A stretch of DNA of 64,000 bases from Marinobacter sp. AC-23 (lineage in GTDB: Bacteria; Pseudomonadota; Gammaproteobacteria; Pseudomonadales; Oleiphilaceae): assembly GCF_001858325.1 (NCBI RefSeq), contig NZ_MBPP01000067.1:120220-184219 (forward strand), written 5' to 3'. A model generated the notes under the pieces. That model was not told the origin of the DNA and made no database searches. It saw nothing but the letters and a program-made list of their open reading frames with translations. Below, piece by piece: positions 9,882-19,141 of the stretch. Made by a program: the position numbers and the translations under genes. Every line of letters starts with the position of its first letter. Position 1 is the first letter of the stretch.

Positions 9882-10226
9882 ATGACATTATTTGCCCGAT
9901 TCAGCGCTCTGATTTTAGCCACTTGCCTGGCTTTTCCGGCAATGGCCATGAGTTTGGATGCAGCGAAAAACGCCCTCGAATCTGCAAAAAGCCAAGGCCT
10001 TGTGGGCGAAACGACAACCGGCTATCTCGCCCCTGTAGGCTCTGACCAGAAGGCAAAGGAGATTGCGAGTGCAATCAACGACGCCCGGCGTGAAGCTTAC
10101 AAAAAAATCGCTGAAAAACACGGCATTGCGGTAACCAAAGTGGAGACCGTAGCTGGGCAAAAAGCGGTCGAGAAAACGCCTTCTGGACAGTACATCCAAG
10201 TGGATGAGCACTGGATAAAAAAATAA
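9882..10226 (+). CDS. ydbL: YdbL family protein (DUF1318)
   Basis: 114 residues from the ATG at 9882 (GGGAG upstream; an earlier in-frame start at 9843 is unlikely). A signal peptide ends near AMA, followed by a DUF1318 domain: LDAAKNALESAKSQGLVGE, GYLAPV and a NDARREAYKKIAEKHG helix. The periplasmic protein is the third member of the ydbH-ynbE-ydbL set and is believed to assist or regulate the YdbH/YnbE bridge. Confidence 0.9.
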   Translation: MTLFARFSALILATCLAFPAMAMSLDAAKNALESAKSQGLVGETTTGYLAPVGSDQKAKEIASAINDARREAYKKIAEKHGIAVTKVETVAGQKAVEKTPSGQYIQVDEHWIKK

Positions 10227-10332
10227 GGATAAACCGACCAAGGCTTGAGCGCTTTATAACCAATCGGTCTTAAGGCCAAGTTGGCACCTGCCGATAACCG
10301 TTACATATAGTTCCTTGCAGGAGGTAAAGGCT

Positions 10333-10878
10333 ATGGTAGCGCCAATTATTGGTCGTGGGCCGGATGTGACCGGTCGAATGAATGCAGGTTTGTCTCAGGC
10401 CACGCCCGCTGGTCGGGTAACCCCAGGGGTGGGTACCGATAAGCAGGCTTCTATCCGTACGCCAGCAGACGCTATTAATGTTATGCGCGCTCGCATAGAG
10501 CAGCGGTTGCAAGAAGCCATGGGCGGCCAGAATAAAGCCGTATCCGGGGCCGATAAATACGCCGCTCAAGCCCAGCCACCAACCGCCTCTGATGTTGCCA
10601 GCGTGATTCTCGGGTTCGTTCAGAACCGCCTGCAAGCGGAGGCAGACGCTGGTGCCGATGTGGAGAAGCTGGCGGATTTAATGTCTCAGGCCCGAGCGGG
10701 CATTGAGAAAGGTTATGCGGAAGCTCGGGATCAAATCGTGGCTCTGGACATGATGAATGAGACGCTTGGTGCGGAGATTGATGAAGGCTTCAATCTTATC
10801 CAGGACGGCCTGCTGAATCTTGAGAAACTGTTTTTAGGTAAAGAGCCGGAAGTGGACAGCCCCACCGAGACCGGTTAA
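10333..10878 (+). CDS. DUF5610-like protein
   Basis: 181 residues from the ATG at 10333, preceded by AGGAGGTAAAGG. The N-terminus is disordered and Gly/Thr-rich. A helical domain from about residue 45 carries ADAINVMRARIEQRLQEAMG, then SDVASVILGFVQNRLQAEAD and ARAGIEKGYAEARD, which fits DUF5610. No signal peptide or membrane segment is seen. The function is unknown. It follows ydbL by about 100 bases and may be co-transcribed with it; its stop overlaps the stop of the converging peptidase gene. Confidence 0.6.
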   Translation: MVAPIIGRGPDVTGRMNAGLSQATPAGRVTPGVGTDKQASIRTPADAINVMRARIEQRLQEAMGGQNKAVSGADKYAAQAQPPTASDVASVILGFVQNRLQAEADAGADVEKLADLMSQARAGIEKGYAEARDQIVALDMMNETLGAEIDEGFNLIQDGLLNLEKLFLGKEPEVDSPTETG

Positions 10879-11776
10879 TCAGAGCCCTGCTTTTGTGAGC
10901 GTTTCTTTGCTTCCTGGGCTTTGTTCAGCATTGCAAAAGACTCCTCGTCTTTGCCCTGTTTGGATAAAGCCTCGGCCAGATTGTTCCAGCCGGCGCTTAT
11001 GTCAGGAAATCTTTTGGTCATGGCGCGATAATATTCTTCCGCTTCTGACCAATGGCCTTGCTGATAAGCCAGGTTTCCCAGGCCAAGCATGGCTGCGGGC
11101 TGATCTGGCCAAGCTTCCGCGGCTGCTTTGTACGCAGATTTCGCGGCTCTTGTCTGTTGGGTTGTTTCCAAATCGTGGGCCGCCATCAAAAAAGTGAGCG
11201 GTTCGGCCGTTGCTGGAAGCTGACCTGGTGGCAGGATTACCCGGGCCCACTGTTCCGAGCGCTTCCAGGTCGCCATAAATGCTCTGACTGGTAGGCGGTA
11301 ATTCTCTTCTGTGCCCGAATGCAGTATCAGCACTTCTTTTTTGCTGTCATAACCAGTCACCACGGCAAAGTGCCATTGCGGCCACCAACCAAAGCGCAGG
11401 TTTTGTAGAACCAGAACCGGATGCCCGGCCCGAACTTCCTGAAGCACAGCTTCCAGTTCCGGCGCTAGCGGATATACCAGCATTCCGTATTGGCGAGCTG
11501 CCGCCACCATCTCGACCTGCAAGGCACCTTTTCGCTCCGGCAGGTATACCTTGCTCACCAATTCATCAGGCGTAGCCGCCACATCCTGTGCGTTGAGCAT
11601 CATCGCAAGTGAAGCAGGGCACACTGATAGCGCTCTTGGGGGTGAAATGGCACGTCGGTGAGCGTTACCGCGTCAAAGGTGTCTGGCCATTTTGGTTGGC
11701 TGGCGCAGCCTGAGAGCATCACTCCCAGGAGCGCCACCAAAATGAGCCGGGCCGGGTTCAGCCGGAAAGCGTGCAC
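10875..11776 (-). CDS. PA2778-family C39-type peptidase lipoprotein with TPR repeats (one apparent frameshift)
   Basis: Predicted lipoprotein (lipobox LSGC) with a papain-like C39 domain: Cys in QERYQC-PASLAMML, His in QWHFAVVTGYD, then LILHSGT. Two or three TPR units occupy the C-terminal third (AAMLGLGNLAYQQGHWSEAE, AGWNNLAEALSKQGK). Start proposed at the GTG at 11776. The frame breaks near 11620, just after the catalytic Cys; one more G (TGTGGCCC) restores the family motif QCGPASL and gives about 300 residues. It follows the PA2779-like gene by 11 bases. Substrate unknown; it probably sits on the periplasmic face of a membrane. Confidence 0.82.
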
Positions 11777-11787
11777 GGCAATGCCGG

Positions 11788-12189
11788 TTAGCGGATGCAG
11801 TTGATAAACGGGAAGATATCCGTTGCGCACAGCATGTCTGTAATGATGAAAACCAACAGGAACAATACAATTATACCTACCACACCTTCACCAGTAGGCG
11901 CTTCGGCAAGCTGCTGTTGGAAGTCTGCAAGCTCAGAAGGGGTGAGGCTTTGAATTCTGTCTCGCACTTCCTGTTCGCCAACGCCCATGCTCGCCAGCGT
12001 GCTTTTTACATCTTCGCGCTCGAGCATGCCCATCAGAGCCTCGCGGTCTACATCTGCGCGCTGTTCAGTCAGGAGTTCGCCGGTGCCGACAATGTTGGCA
12101 GAGGCAGGAATTGCCCACATGGAACTCAATACCATTACCAACGCCATGATTGCTGAAACGGACTGGGTGTAGGATCGGATTGCTTGCAT
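11788..12189 (-). CDS. PA2779-family membrane protein
   Basis: 133 residues: a signal peptide or N-terminal helix (to about 31, ASA), a helical polar domain (REALMGMLEREDVKSTLASM, RDRIQSLTPSELADFQQQ), and a C-terminal hydrophobic helix GIIVLFLLVFIITDMLCATD. This is the usual layout of the PA2779 family, found next to PA2778-type peptidases in Pseudomonas and relatives. AGGAGC stands 6 bases before the ATG. Function unknown. Pairing with a C39-type peptidase suggests it may be substrate, anchor or regulator of that enzyme. Confidence 0.82.
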   Translation of the reverse strand: MQAIRSYTQSVSAIMALVMVLSSMWAIPASANIVGTGELLTEQRADVDREALMGMLEREDVKSTLASMGVGEQEVRDRIQSLTPSELADFQQQLAEAPTGEGVVGIIVLFLLVFIITDMLCATDIFPFINCIR

Positions 12190-12302
12190 TGGGCTGCTCC
12201 TGTTAGGGATCTGTTTGTGTTTTTGGATCAGTCAGCAAAGAAGTGTAAACACTTGCGCGCCATTTGCCGACAAAATCAGATTACTATGCATTAACCCCCA
12301 GT

Positions 12303-12520
12303 TTAGATTTGGTGTCGGACAAGCATAGCTTTGATCCGGCCAATTTGCTTCATGGGGTTAAGACCTTTAGGGCAATAGGCGGTGCAGTGTCTCGAGTTAT
12401 CACATGCTCCATAAGATCCAGAACCATACGTTAACTGGAATCCACTTCCACGTCCTGCACATAGGGAGCGTTGTCTGTTTCCGGGTTATAGCGGTAGAGT
12501 TGTACGATGATTGAGTCCAT
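12303..12520 (-). pseudogene. Succinate dehydrogenase/fumarate reductase iron-sulfur subunit remnant
   Basis: From the ATG at 12520 (AGGA upstream) the frame gives MDSIIVQLYRYNPETDNAPY, a typical SdhB/FrdB N-terminus, then VQDVEVDSS and a TAA stop near 12433. Beyond it, in another frame, is an intact SdhB/FrdB C-terminus: GACDNSRHCTAYCPKGLNPM, KQIGRIKAML and a stop at 12303. The [2Fe-2S] cysteines and most of the [4Fe-4S] region are gone: about 65 codons remain of some 230-250. No sdhA/C/D neighbours exist here, so this is a relic rather than the working subunit. Confidence 0.72.
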
Positions 12521-12568
12521 AAATCTGGTTCCTCTTTGTAGATCTGGAATTGCTAGCAAAAACGGAGA

Positions 12569-13723
12569 ATGCACAGCGCCATGATTACACCCGCAAATAC
12601 AACGGATAACCGCAAGCTTGCCCAAGCTCGCTTGCCCCAGATGATGTTCGACTACTTTGATGGCGGCGCTTTTTCGGAACAGACTCTTAGAGAGAACACG
12701 GAGGATTTCCAGCGTCTGCACTTTCGCCAGCGGGTAATGCGGGACGTTTCCAGCGCTTCAGTAACCACGCGAATACTGGGTCAAGATGTTGCACAGCCGT
12801 TAGTACTTGCGCCTGTGGGTTTGGCCGGCATGCTCGCACGGCGGGGAGAAGTTCAGGTGGCTCGGGCAGCGCAGAGGGGCGGTGTACCGTTTTGCCTGAG
12901 CACGGTATCGATCTGTTCGCTGGAGGAAGTTGCTGCGGCGACCCGCTCGGCTAATTGGTTTCAGCTTTACGTTCTGAAAGACAGAGGCTATTCCGAAGCG
13001 CTGCTCGATCGCGCACACAAAGCCGGATACACCACGCTGGTGTTTACCGTGGACCTTCCCAAGCTTGGCGTGCGCTACCGGGATGTGCGTAACGGTATGA
13101 ATGGCGGCCTTTCTGCGTGGGGCAAAGTCCAAAAGCTGTCTGATCTGCTTTCGCACCCCCTTTGGCTTTGGGATGTTGCCATCAAAGGCAAGCCTCTTAC
13201 CTTCGGCAATCTCTCCGATGCCGTACCTTCGGGCCGTAATCCTGAGGATTTTAAAGCCTGGGTGGATCAACAATTTGATGCGTCTGTTACCTGGAAAGAT
13301 CTGGAATGGGTGCGGCAGCACTGGCCAGGCAAGCTTGTTATCAAGGGGATTATGGATCCCGACGACGCCCGTTCTGCGGTGGACGTGGGAGCGGATGGCA
13401 TTGTTGTTTCTAACCATGGAGGCAGGCAGCTCGATGGCGCACCCTCAACCATCTCGGCGTTGCCAGCCATCGTAGAAGCCGTGTCCGGAAAAACCGAGAT
13501 TCTGTTCGACGGTGGAGTGCGGTCTGGCCAAGATGTTGTGCGGGCGCTTTGTCTTGGTGCGAACGCCTGTCTGGTGGGCCGTGCATGGGCCTATGCGTTG
13601 GCAGCCGGGGGCGAAATGGGTGTTTCCCGTATGCTGGAAAACTTCCGCTATGAGGTGGAGCTGACCCTTGCACTGCTGGGTAAAACTTCGGTAGAACAGT
13701 TAAATCCGGATGATCTTGTCTAA
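12569..13723 (+). CDS. lldD: FMN-dependent alpha-hydroxy-acid (L-lactate) dehydrogenase
   Basis: 384-residue FMN enzyme of the LldD/glycolate oxidase family that oxidises L-lactate or a similar 2-hydroxy acid and passes electrons to quinone. Visible motifs: MMFDYFDGGAF near the start, VLAPVG, FQLYVLKDR, the FMN-binding Lys in LVIKGIM, the active-site His in SNHGGRQLDG, and the phosphate site FDGGVRSGQDV. GGAG lies directly before the ATG at 12569 and 14 bases before a second in-frame ATG at 12581, so the exact start is uncertain. No lactate permease is adjacent. The family is sure; the substrate is inferred. Confidence 0.85.
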   Translation: MHSAMITPANTTDNRKLAQARLPQMMFDYFDGGAFSEQTLRENTEDFQRLHFRQRVMRDVSSASVTTRILGQDVAQPLVLAPVGLAGMLARRGEVQVARAAQRGGVPFCLSTVSICSLEEVAAATRSANWFQLYVLKDRGYSEALLDRAHKAGYTTLVFTVDLPKLGVRYRDVRNGMNGGLSAWGKVQKLSDLLSHPLWLWDVAIKGKPLTFGNLSDAVPSGRNPEDFKAWVDQQFDASVTWKDLEWVRQHWPGKLVIKGIMDPDDARSAVDVGADGIVVSNHGGRQLDGAPSTISALPAIVEAVSGKTEILFDGGVRSGQDVVRALCLGANACLVGRAWAYALAAGGEMGVSRMLENFRYEVELTLALLGKTSVEQLNPDDLV

Positions 13724-13764
13724 CCGGTGTCGGTGTTTCTGACGGGTAAAACGGAGGTTTGATG

Positions 13765-14127
13765 ATGGAAATTCGAATCAAAAGAGCTTACGAAGACGCC
13801 GCGCGTTCTGATGGCCCACGTATTCTGGTCGATCGAATATGGCCCCGTGGTGTTGCCAAGGAGGATGCAGAACTTGAGGCTTGGCTGAAAGGGCTGTCGC
13901 CGTCTACTGAGCTGCGAAAGTGGTTTGATCATGACCCTGAGAAATGGGAAGAGTTTCGGCAGCGGTACTTGAAAGAGTTGAAGAACGCAGAGGCTGCAGA
14001 CGACCTGAAAAAACTGCAGTCAATTGTAAAAGAGCACAAACGCATCACGTTGGTGTTCGCCGCCAAGGACACAGAGCACAACAACGCTGTGGCCCTTCGC
14101 GACTTTCTGAATAACGGTGACTTATAG
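13765..14127 (+). CDS. DUF488 family protein (YeaO-like)
   Basis: About 120 residues with the DUF488 signature: IRIKRAYEDAARSDGPRILV, then DRIWPRGVAKE, FDHDPEKWEEFRQRY, and TLVFAAKDTEHNNA near the end. The biochemical role is unknown. Two adjacent ATGs (13762, 13765) are possible; GGAGG at 13753-13757 gives a better distance to 13765. The 3' end converges with, and overlaps by a few bases, the PLP enzyme gene on the other strand. Confidence 0.85.
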   Translation: MEIRIKRAYEDAARSDGPRILVDRIWPRGVAKEDAELEAWLKGLSPSTELRKWFDHDPEKWEEFRQRYLKELKNAEAADDLKKLQSIVKEHKRITLVFAAKDTEHNNAVALRDFLNNGDL

Positions 14128-15348
14128 CTGGCTAAGTGCCTGTTGAAGATCTGCTATCAGGTCTTTTGCATCTTCCAGCCCAACAGACAGGCGCAGCATA
14201 CTGTCGGTTATGCCACGACGTTCCCGCTCCTCGCGGCTGATGCCGTGGTGGCTTGTAGCGCACGGCTGAGAAACCAGGCTTTCTACCCCACCCAAACTGG
14301 TGGCTAGCAGGAAGACCTGCAGGCTGTCCGCGACTTTGATGGCCTGTTCCCGCCCCCCCTTGATCTCTATGGTCAACACGCCCCCGAACCCATCCATTTG
14401 CTGCGCGGCTAAGCTGTGGCCGGGAAACTCAGGCAGCCCCGGGTAGAGTACTCGTTTGATCGCCGGGTGGCTTTCCATCGCACGGGCAACGGCCAGGGCA
14501 TTCTCGTTGTGCTGCCTTACCCGCACAGGCAAGGTTCTCAAGCTACGCGAAAGCAAGGCAGCGGTTTCCGGAGCCAGAATCTGGCCGAGGTTTTTCCGCC
14601 ACAAGGCGATGGGTTTAATGCGCTCTGCAGAGGCCATGACTGCGCCGGCAGTGATGTCGCTGTGCCCACCAAGGAATTTGCTGGCGCTATGGAGACTCAG
14701 ATCCGCACCTAGCGATAACGGCCGTTGGTTCACGGGTGAGGCAAAGGTGTTGTCCACTGCGAGAAGGGCGCCTTTGGCATGGGATTGCTGTGCGAGCGCC
14801 CGAATGTTCAGTATGCTCAAAGTCGGGTTGGCCGGCGATTCGCAGTATACCAGCATGCCGGGTTTGTTCAGGGCGCTGGCAAGCTGGGCGGGTTCATGCC
14901 GAAGTAGGAAGGTAACGGGAATGCCCAGGGGTTCCAGGTGCTTGGTCAGTAGCTCCTGTGTACCGCCGTAAAGATCACCAACGCAAACAATACCATTACG
15001 GCCATGGGCAAATAAGGATGCCGAGATGGCCGCCATGCCTGAGGCAAAGGCAAGTCCATCTTCTGCACCCTCAAGGCCTGCCAGCCCCTGTTCTAATTCC
15101 TGAATGGACGGATTAGTCCCCCAGCGTGTATATAAATTACCTGGCGCACGGCCTTCGATGACCTCTTGCAGGGAGGCTGTATCCGGGAAGCGGTACGTAG
15201 TGGTGTTGTAAACCGGCGAGTAAGGGCTGCCAAAATTATCCTTGTGACGGCGGTTATGAATGATTTGGGTTGCCTTGCCCTGTTCTTGGGTGGGCTCTGA
15301 TTTAATGTTGGGTTCCGGCGTTGGTTGTGTCTCGGAATCGGATTGCAT
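14122..15348 (-). CDS. PLP-dependent trans-sulfuration enzyme (cystathionine gamma-synthase/lyase family)
   Basis: 408-residue cytosolic enzyme of the Cys/Met metabolism family. Core motifs: YTRWGTNPSIQELEQGLAGL, FASGMAAISA, VDNTFASP, the PLP-binding Lys in SLHSASKFLGGHSD, and SLGGVESLVSQP near the end. Members make or break cystathionine or release H2S/methanethiol. The N-terminal 25 residues are a polar extension (QPTPEPNIKSEPTQEQG) not typical of MetB. The exact reaction (gamma-synthase, beta-lyase or gamma-lyase) cannot be fixed from sequence alone. It stands alone on its strand. Confidence 0.83.
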   Translation of the reverse strand: MQSDSETQPTPEPNIKSEPTQEQGKATQIIHNRRHKDNFGSPYSPVYNTTTYRFPDTASLQEVIEGRAPGNLYTRWGTNPSIQELEQGLAGLEGAEDGLAFASGMAAISASLFAHGRNGIVCVGDLYGGTQELLTKHLEPLGIPVTFLLRHEPAQLASALNKPGMLVYCESPANPTLSILNIRALAQQSHAKGALLAVDNTFASPVNQRPLSLGADLSLHSASKFLGGHSDITAGAVMASAERIKPIALWRKNLGQILAPETAALLSRSLRTLPVRVRQHNENALAVARAMESHPAIKRVLYPGLPEFPGHSLAAQQMDGFGGVLTIEIKGGREQAIKVADSLQVFLLATSLGGVESLVSQPCATSHHGISREERERRGITDSMLRLSVGLEDAKDLIADLQQALSQL

Positions 15349-15581
15349 GGGTGCTCCCTGAAGCTGGCGATAGAATTTAAATAAAGTGTGGCGGCACAGT
15401 GGGAATTATTCTGGCAGGCATGGCGCGTGCTGACCACTAGCGGAGATGACTGTGGGCATATGGCTTTGCACGAACAGCTGCCCCGGGACGGGTTATTGGC
15501 CATCTGTTATGCTCCGGGACTTCTCGGTTTATCGTTTGGGATAGACATTCATTATGAGTTGCTGAGGCTGGAGTATTCGGT

Positions 15582-16496
15582 ATGCCGGTTATGGTTCAGG
15601 CGCTTGTGCCTATTTTTGCGCTGATTGTACTAGGGCACCTATTCAGGCGCTGGGCATTCCCGTCGATTGAGTTCTGGCCTCAGGCGGAGCGCTTTACCTA
15701 CTACGTTCTATTCCCCGCCATGTTGGTTTATAAGCTGGGACAGGCCCGGCTGCCAGCTTCAGCCTATGGCGATACCCTCTTGCTTATTGGCTCCATGCTG
15801 CTGGTGATGACTCTGGTGTTGGTTGCTGCGCAGTTTTTCTGGCGCTGGCAGGGGCCGGTGTTTTCTTCGGTATACCAAGGTGCTATTCGGTTTAATTCCT
15901 ACGTGGGCCTTGCTGCAGGGGGAATGCTGCTGGGTGATGACGGGCTGTCACTCACCGCCGTTGCGGTTGCCATCATGGTGCCACTGCTGAACCTGCTGTG
16001 TATTGTAATGTTCTCGCTGGTGGCAACTCAGGGCTCGGTTCGGCTTGCGCCCGTATTGCGCGCTATCGCATCAAACCCGCTGATAATCGGATCGGTTCTT
16101 GGTGTTATCTGGAGCTTTTTCGAGATTGGTTTTCACCCGCTTCTTGCTGGCACACTTGAGCCCCTGAGTAATCTGGCCCTGCCCATGGGGCTGATGACGG
16201 TGGGTGCAGGGCTTCAGCTTAAGGCCCTGCGAGGCGGGTCGGTGCCGTTTGTGGTGTCTTCCGTATTGAAGTTGGTGTTGTTTCCATTGATGGCTGCAGG
16301 CCTTGCTCTTCTACTGGGCCTTGAGGGCACATTAGTGCAGGTTGCGGTGCTTCTAGCCACGCTTCCAACGGCAACCTCGGCTTATATCCTAGCTCGGCAA
16401 CTAGGCGGCGATGCGCCGCTAATGGCGGGCATAATCAGTGGCCAGACGCTTCTGGCCATCGTGTCCATTCCATTAATGCTCAGTATTCTCTGGTAA
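15582..16496 (+). CDS. AEC family transporter
   Basis: 304-residue integral membrane protein with about ten helices and the auxin-efflux-carrier-like repeat, e.g. VPIFALIVLGHLFRRW at the start, AIRFNSYVGLA in the middle and ATSAYILARQLGGD near the end. AEC permeases (YfdV, MdcF type) move dicarboxylates or related organic anions across the inner membrane. The substrate is not readable. Its last 24 bases overlap the converging znuA stop. Confidence 0.85.
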   Translation: MPVMVQALVPIFALIVLGHLFRRWAFPSIEFWPQAERFTYYVLFPAMLVYKLGQARLPASAYGDTLLLIGSMLLVMTLVLVAAQFFWRWQGPVFSSVYQGAIRFNSYVGLAAGGMLLGDDGLSLTAVAVAIMVPLLNLLCIVMFSLVATQGSVRLAPVLRAIASNPLIIGSVLGVIWSFFEIGFHPLLAGTLEPLSNLALPMGLMTVGAGLQLKALRGGSVPFVVSSVLKLVLFPLMAAGLALLLGLEGTLVQVAVLLATLPTATSAYILARQLGGDAPLMAGIISGQTLLAIVSIPLMLSILW

Positions 16497-17428
16497 ACAT
16501 TTGAATACAGCATCGGCGATGCTTTGTTGGAAAGCTGTGTAACCGTTCGCGGTTGCATCAATATCTGTGGCCAGCGGGTCCCAGGTACTGAATGTCACGT
16601 CCAGCCCTTCGGTTATGGAGTGCCACCATTGCCGATTGAATTGTGGCTCAGTGAGCAGGCAGGGATGATCTGCACTGCGCAACTTGTTTTGAACACCGGC
16701 AATGTGCCGGGCTCCCGGCGACAGCTCCGGGTTGAGTGTCAGTACGCCCTCAACGTTCAAATTGTAATGCCCCGCAAACCGGGTGAAAGCACTGTGGTAC
16801 GCAAACAGGCTGGCATTCTGTAGGGGTTTCAGCTGCGTACGGATCTGCTCTTCTTTGGCTGCAATGGATGCCCGGAATGTTTCCAGGTTGTTATCCAGGG
16901 CCAGTTTGTTTGCTCCTTCCAGTTGCGCCAGGGCATCGCGGATGGCTTCTGCATGGTAAGTGCCATTTGCGGATCTACCCAGATGTGCGGATCTTCATCG
17001 CCCCCGTGGCCATGCTCATGGCTTTCGCCTTCATGGTCGCGTGGTAGGTCGGCAGCGTCCACGTGTCCAGCGTCGGAGCCAGGCCCCATAAGTGTGATTG
17101 AACGATCACCAAATTCGCTGCCGGTTAGCAGGCGGCTTAAGAAGGTTTCCATTTCCGGGCCTACCCAGAAAATAATATCTGCGTTTTCCAGTGCCCGGCG
17201 CTTCGAGGGTGTCATGGAGTAATTGTGAGGGCTCGAACCTGCTGGTACCAAGGTGCTTGTGTGCATGTCGTCTGTAGCTATAGCGCGCACTAAAAGCTCC
17301 AGTGGCTTTATGGAGGTCAGTATGTGGGGCTCTGCAAGAGCGCTATTGCAATAGAGAAGCGCGCTGGCGCTCAGGGCTAAAGAGGTTACTGTTTTGGCGA
17401 AGCGCATGGTGGCGGGAGTCTGATTCAT
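16473..17428 (-). CDS. znuA: Zinc ABC transporter substrate-binding protein (one apparent frameshift)
   Basis: Periplasmic zinc-binding protein feeding the ZnuBC importer. Signal peptide to ALAE (about residue 33); zinc ligand His in SSPHNYS; His/Asp-rich loop ESHEHGHGGDED; then PHIWVDPQMAL. The frame breaks near 16952: one more G (ATGGCAG) continues as AEAIRDALAQLEGANKLAL and on to FAYHSAFTRFAGHYNLNVEG and the end, 318 residues in all. A perfect Zur-like palindrome lies 6 bases upstream. znuB, znuC and zur are not in the window, which is unusual for this family. Start may be 17428 or 17407; neither has a clear ribosome site. Confidence 0.9.
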
Positions 17429-17434
17429 TTGGAA

Positions 17435-17449
17435 TGTTATAATATAACA
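17435..17449. promoter_or_regulatory. Zur-type operator upstream of znuA
   Basis: TGTTATAATATAACA, a perfect 7-1-7 palindrome, matches the gammaproteobacterial Zur box (GTTATAxTATAAC core). It sits right at the znuA start region, so Zn-loaded Zur would block znuA expression when zinc is plentiful. The match and location are seen directly; binding is inferred. Confidence 0.75.
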
Positions 17450-17587
17450 ATATTGATGGTGAGGCTACAAAATTTCAAGTGCCGCAAAGGATCAGTGCAA
17501 TGATACCCTTGGTGGTCATGCGAAATATTGCCGGGGCCGGTATAATGCTTGGCTTATCAAACGGCCACCGATCTTCAGGAAGGTTTC

Positions 17588-19071
17588 ATGACTGTACGTA
17601 CCCGAATTGCCCCATCACCCACCGGTGATCCACACGTTGGTACCGCTTACGTGGCCCTGTTCAACCTGTGTTTTGCTCGGCAGCATGGCGGACAATTCAT
17701 TCTGCGTATAGAAGATACGGATCAAGCACGCAGCACGGCGGAATCCGAACAGGATATCCTCAGTGCATTACGCTGGCTTGGCCTGAACTGGGATGAAGGC
17801 CCCGATGTAGGCGGGCCTCATGGGCCGTATCGCCAATCTGAACGCAAACATTCGTACGCCCAGTACGCGGAAGACCTGGTTACGGCTGGCCATGCATTTT
17901 ATTGTTTCCGCACCCCAGAAGAGCTGGATACCATTCGTGAGGAGCGCAAGGCACAAGGCCTGAACCCTGGTATTAAAGGGAATCTTGAAATCTCTCAAGA
18001 AGAGGTCAAGCGCCGCCTGGATGCCGGTGAATCCTACGTCATTCGCATGAAAGTACCCGATGAGGCACCTGCGAAATAGATGACATGCTCCGGGGCACCA
18101 TTGAAATCGATTGGGCACAGGTGGATTGTCAGATTCTGTTGAAATCCGATGGCATGCCGACTTACCACCTGGCTAACGTGGTTGACGACCATTTGATGGA
18201 AATCACCCACGTGCTGCGTGGTGAGGAGTGGATTAACTCTGCTCCCAAGCACAAACTTTTGTATGAGTATTTTGGCTGGGAAATGCCAGTGCTTTGCCAT
18301 CTTCCGCTGCTGCGTAACCCGGATAAGAGCAAACTGTCCAAACGCAAAAACCCCACCAGCATTAACTTTTACGAGCGTATGGGCTTTTTGCCAGAAGCCG
18401 TTACCAACTACCTGGGACGCATGGGCTGGTCCATGCCGGATGAGCGCGAAAAGTTCACTCTGGATGAAATGATCGCAAACTTCGACATTCAACGAGTGTC
18501 CCTCGGTGGTCCGGTTTTCGATGTGGAGAAACTGCGTTGGCTCAACGGCCAGTGGTTGCGCGACGAACTAACAGAAGATCAGTTTGTCGAGCGCATGCGC
18601 CAGTGGTGGTTCAATGACGACGCGCTTAAAGCTTTGGTGCCGCATATCAAGGGCAGGGCAGAAGTGTTCTCTGATGTGGCGCCCATGGCCGGGTTTATGT
18701 TCTCTGGCATGCTGGACCTGAAGTCGGAAGACTTTGCTCACCATAAACTGGAGGAAAGTCAGATCAAGCGGGTACTCCAGTTCACCTTGTGGAAGTTGGA
18801 AGCGCAGCGCCATTGGAGCAAGGACACTATCTTTGCCGATATCAAATTCCTGGCCAAAGCCATGGATTTGAAAATGGGTGACTTCATGTTTTCTGTGTTT
18901 GTTGCCATTGCAGGCACTCCAAATTCCTGGTCTGTTATGGATTCGATGGACATGCTGGGCCCGGACATGACCCGTGCCCGTTTGCGTAAAGCTTTGGAAT
19001 TGCTGGGTGGTTTTTCCAAGAAAGAAACCAAGAAGGTGGAAAAAGAGTACGCAGCGCTGGGTGCTTCGTAG
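17588..19071 (+). CDS. gltX: Glutamyl-tRNA synthetase (one apparent frameshift)
   Basis: Class I synthetase charging tRNA-Glu. HIGH-type motif in RIAPSPTGDPHVGTAY; KMSKS-type motif as KLSKRKNPTS. Start at the ATG at 17588 with AGGAAGG upstream. The frame breaks at 18064-18065 (GAGGCACC): one more G gives DEGTCEIDDMLRGTIEIDW and a 494-residue product, the normal length. Because gltX is essential, this is almost certainly a base-calling error. The tRNA-Glu substrate gene lies about 195 bases downstream, a common arrangement. A TATAAT at 17541-17546 may be its -10. Confidence 0.95.
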
Positions 19072-19141
19072 GCATTTTGGTGAAGAAATGAACGGTATGG
19101 GCAGGGAAGTTCAGAAAACTGAAAAAAAGTGGGGCTAAAGG

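Noticed and set aside
12431..12721. 96-residue frame covering the start of lldD on the minus strand
   Set aside because: Only its last 29 codons match a protein family (SdhB/FrdB N-terminus); the rest is the antisense of lldD.
15388..15624. 78-residue frame upstream of the AEC transporter
   Set aside because: Overlaps the AEC start, has no recognisable domain and no ribosome site.
18034..18120. gltX as two genes or a true pseudogene
   Set aside because: One base restores invariant residues and exact length; an essential gene is unlikely to be dead.
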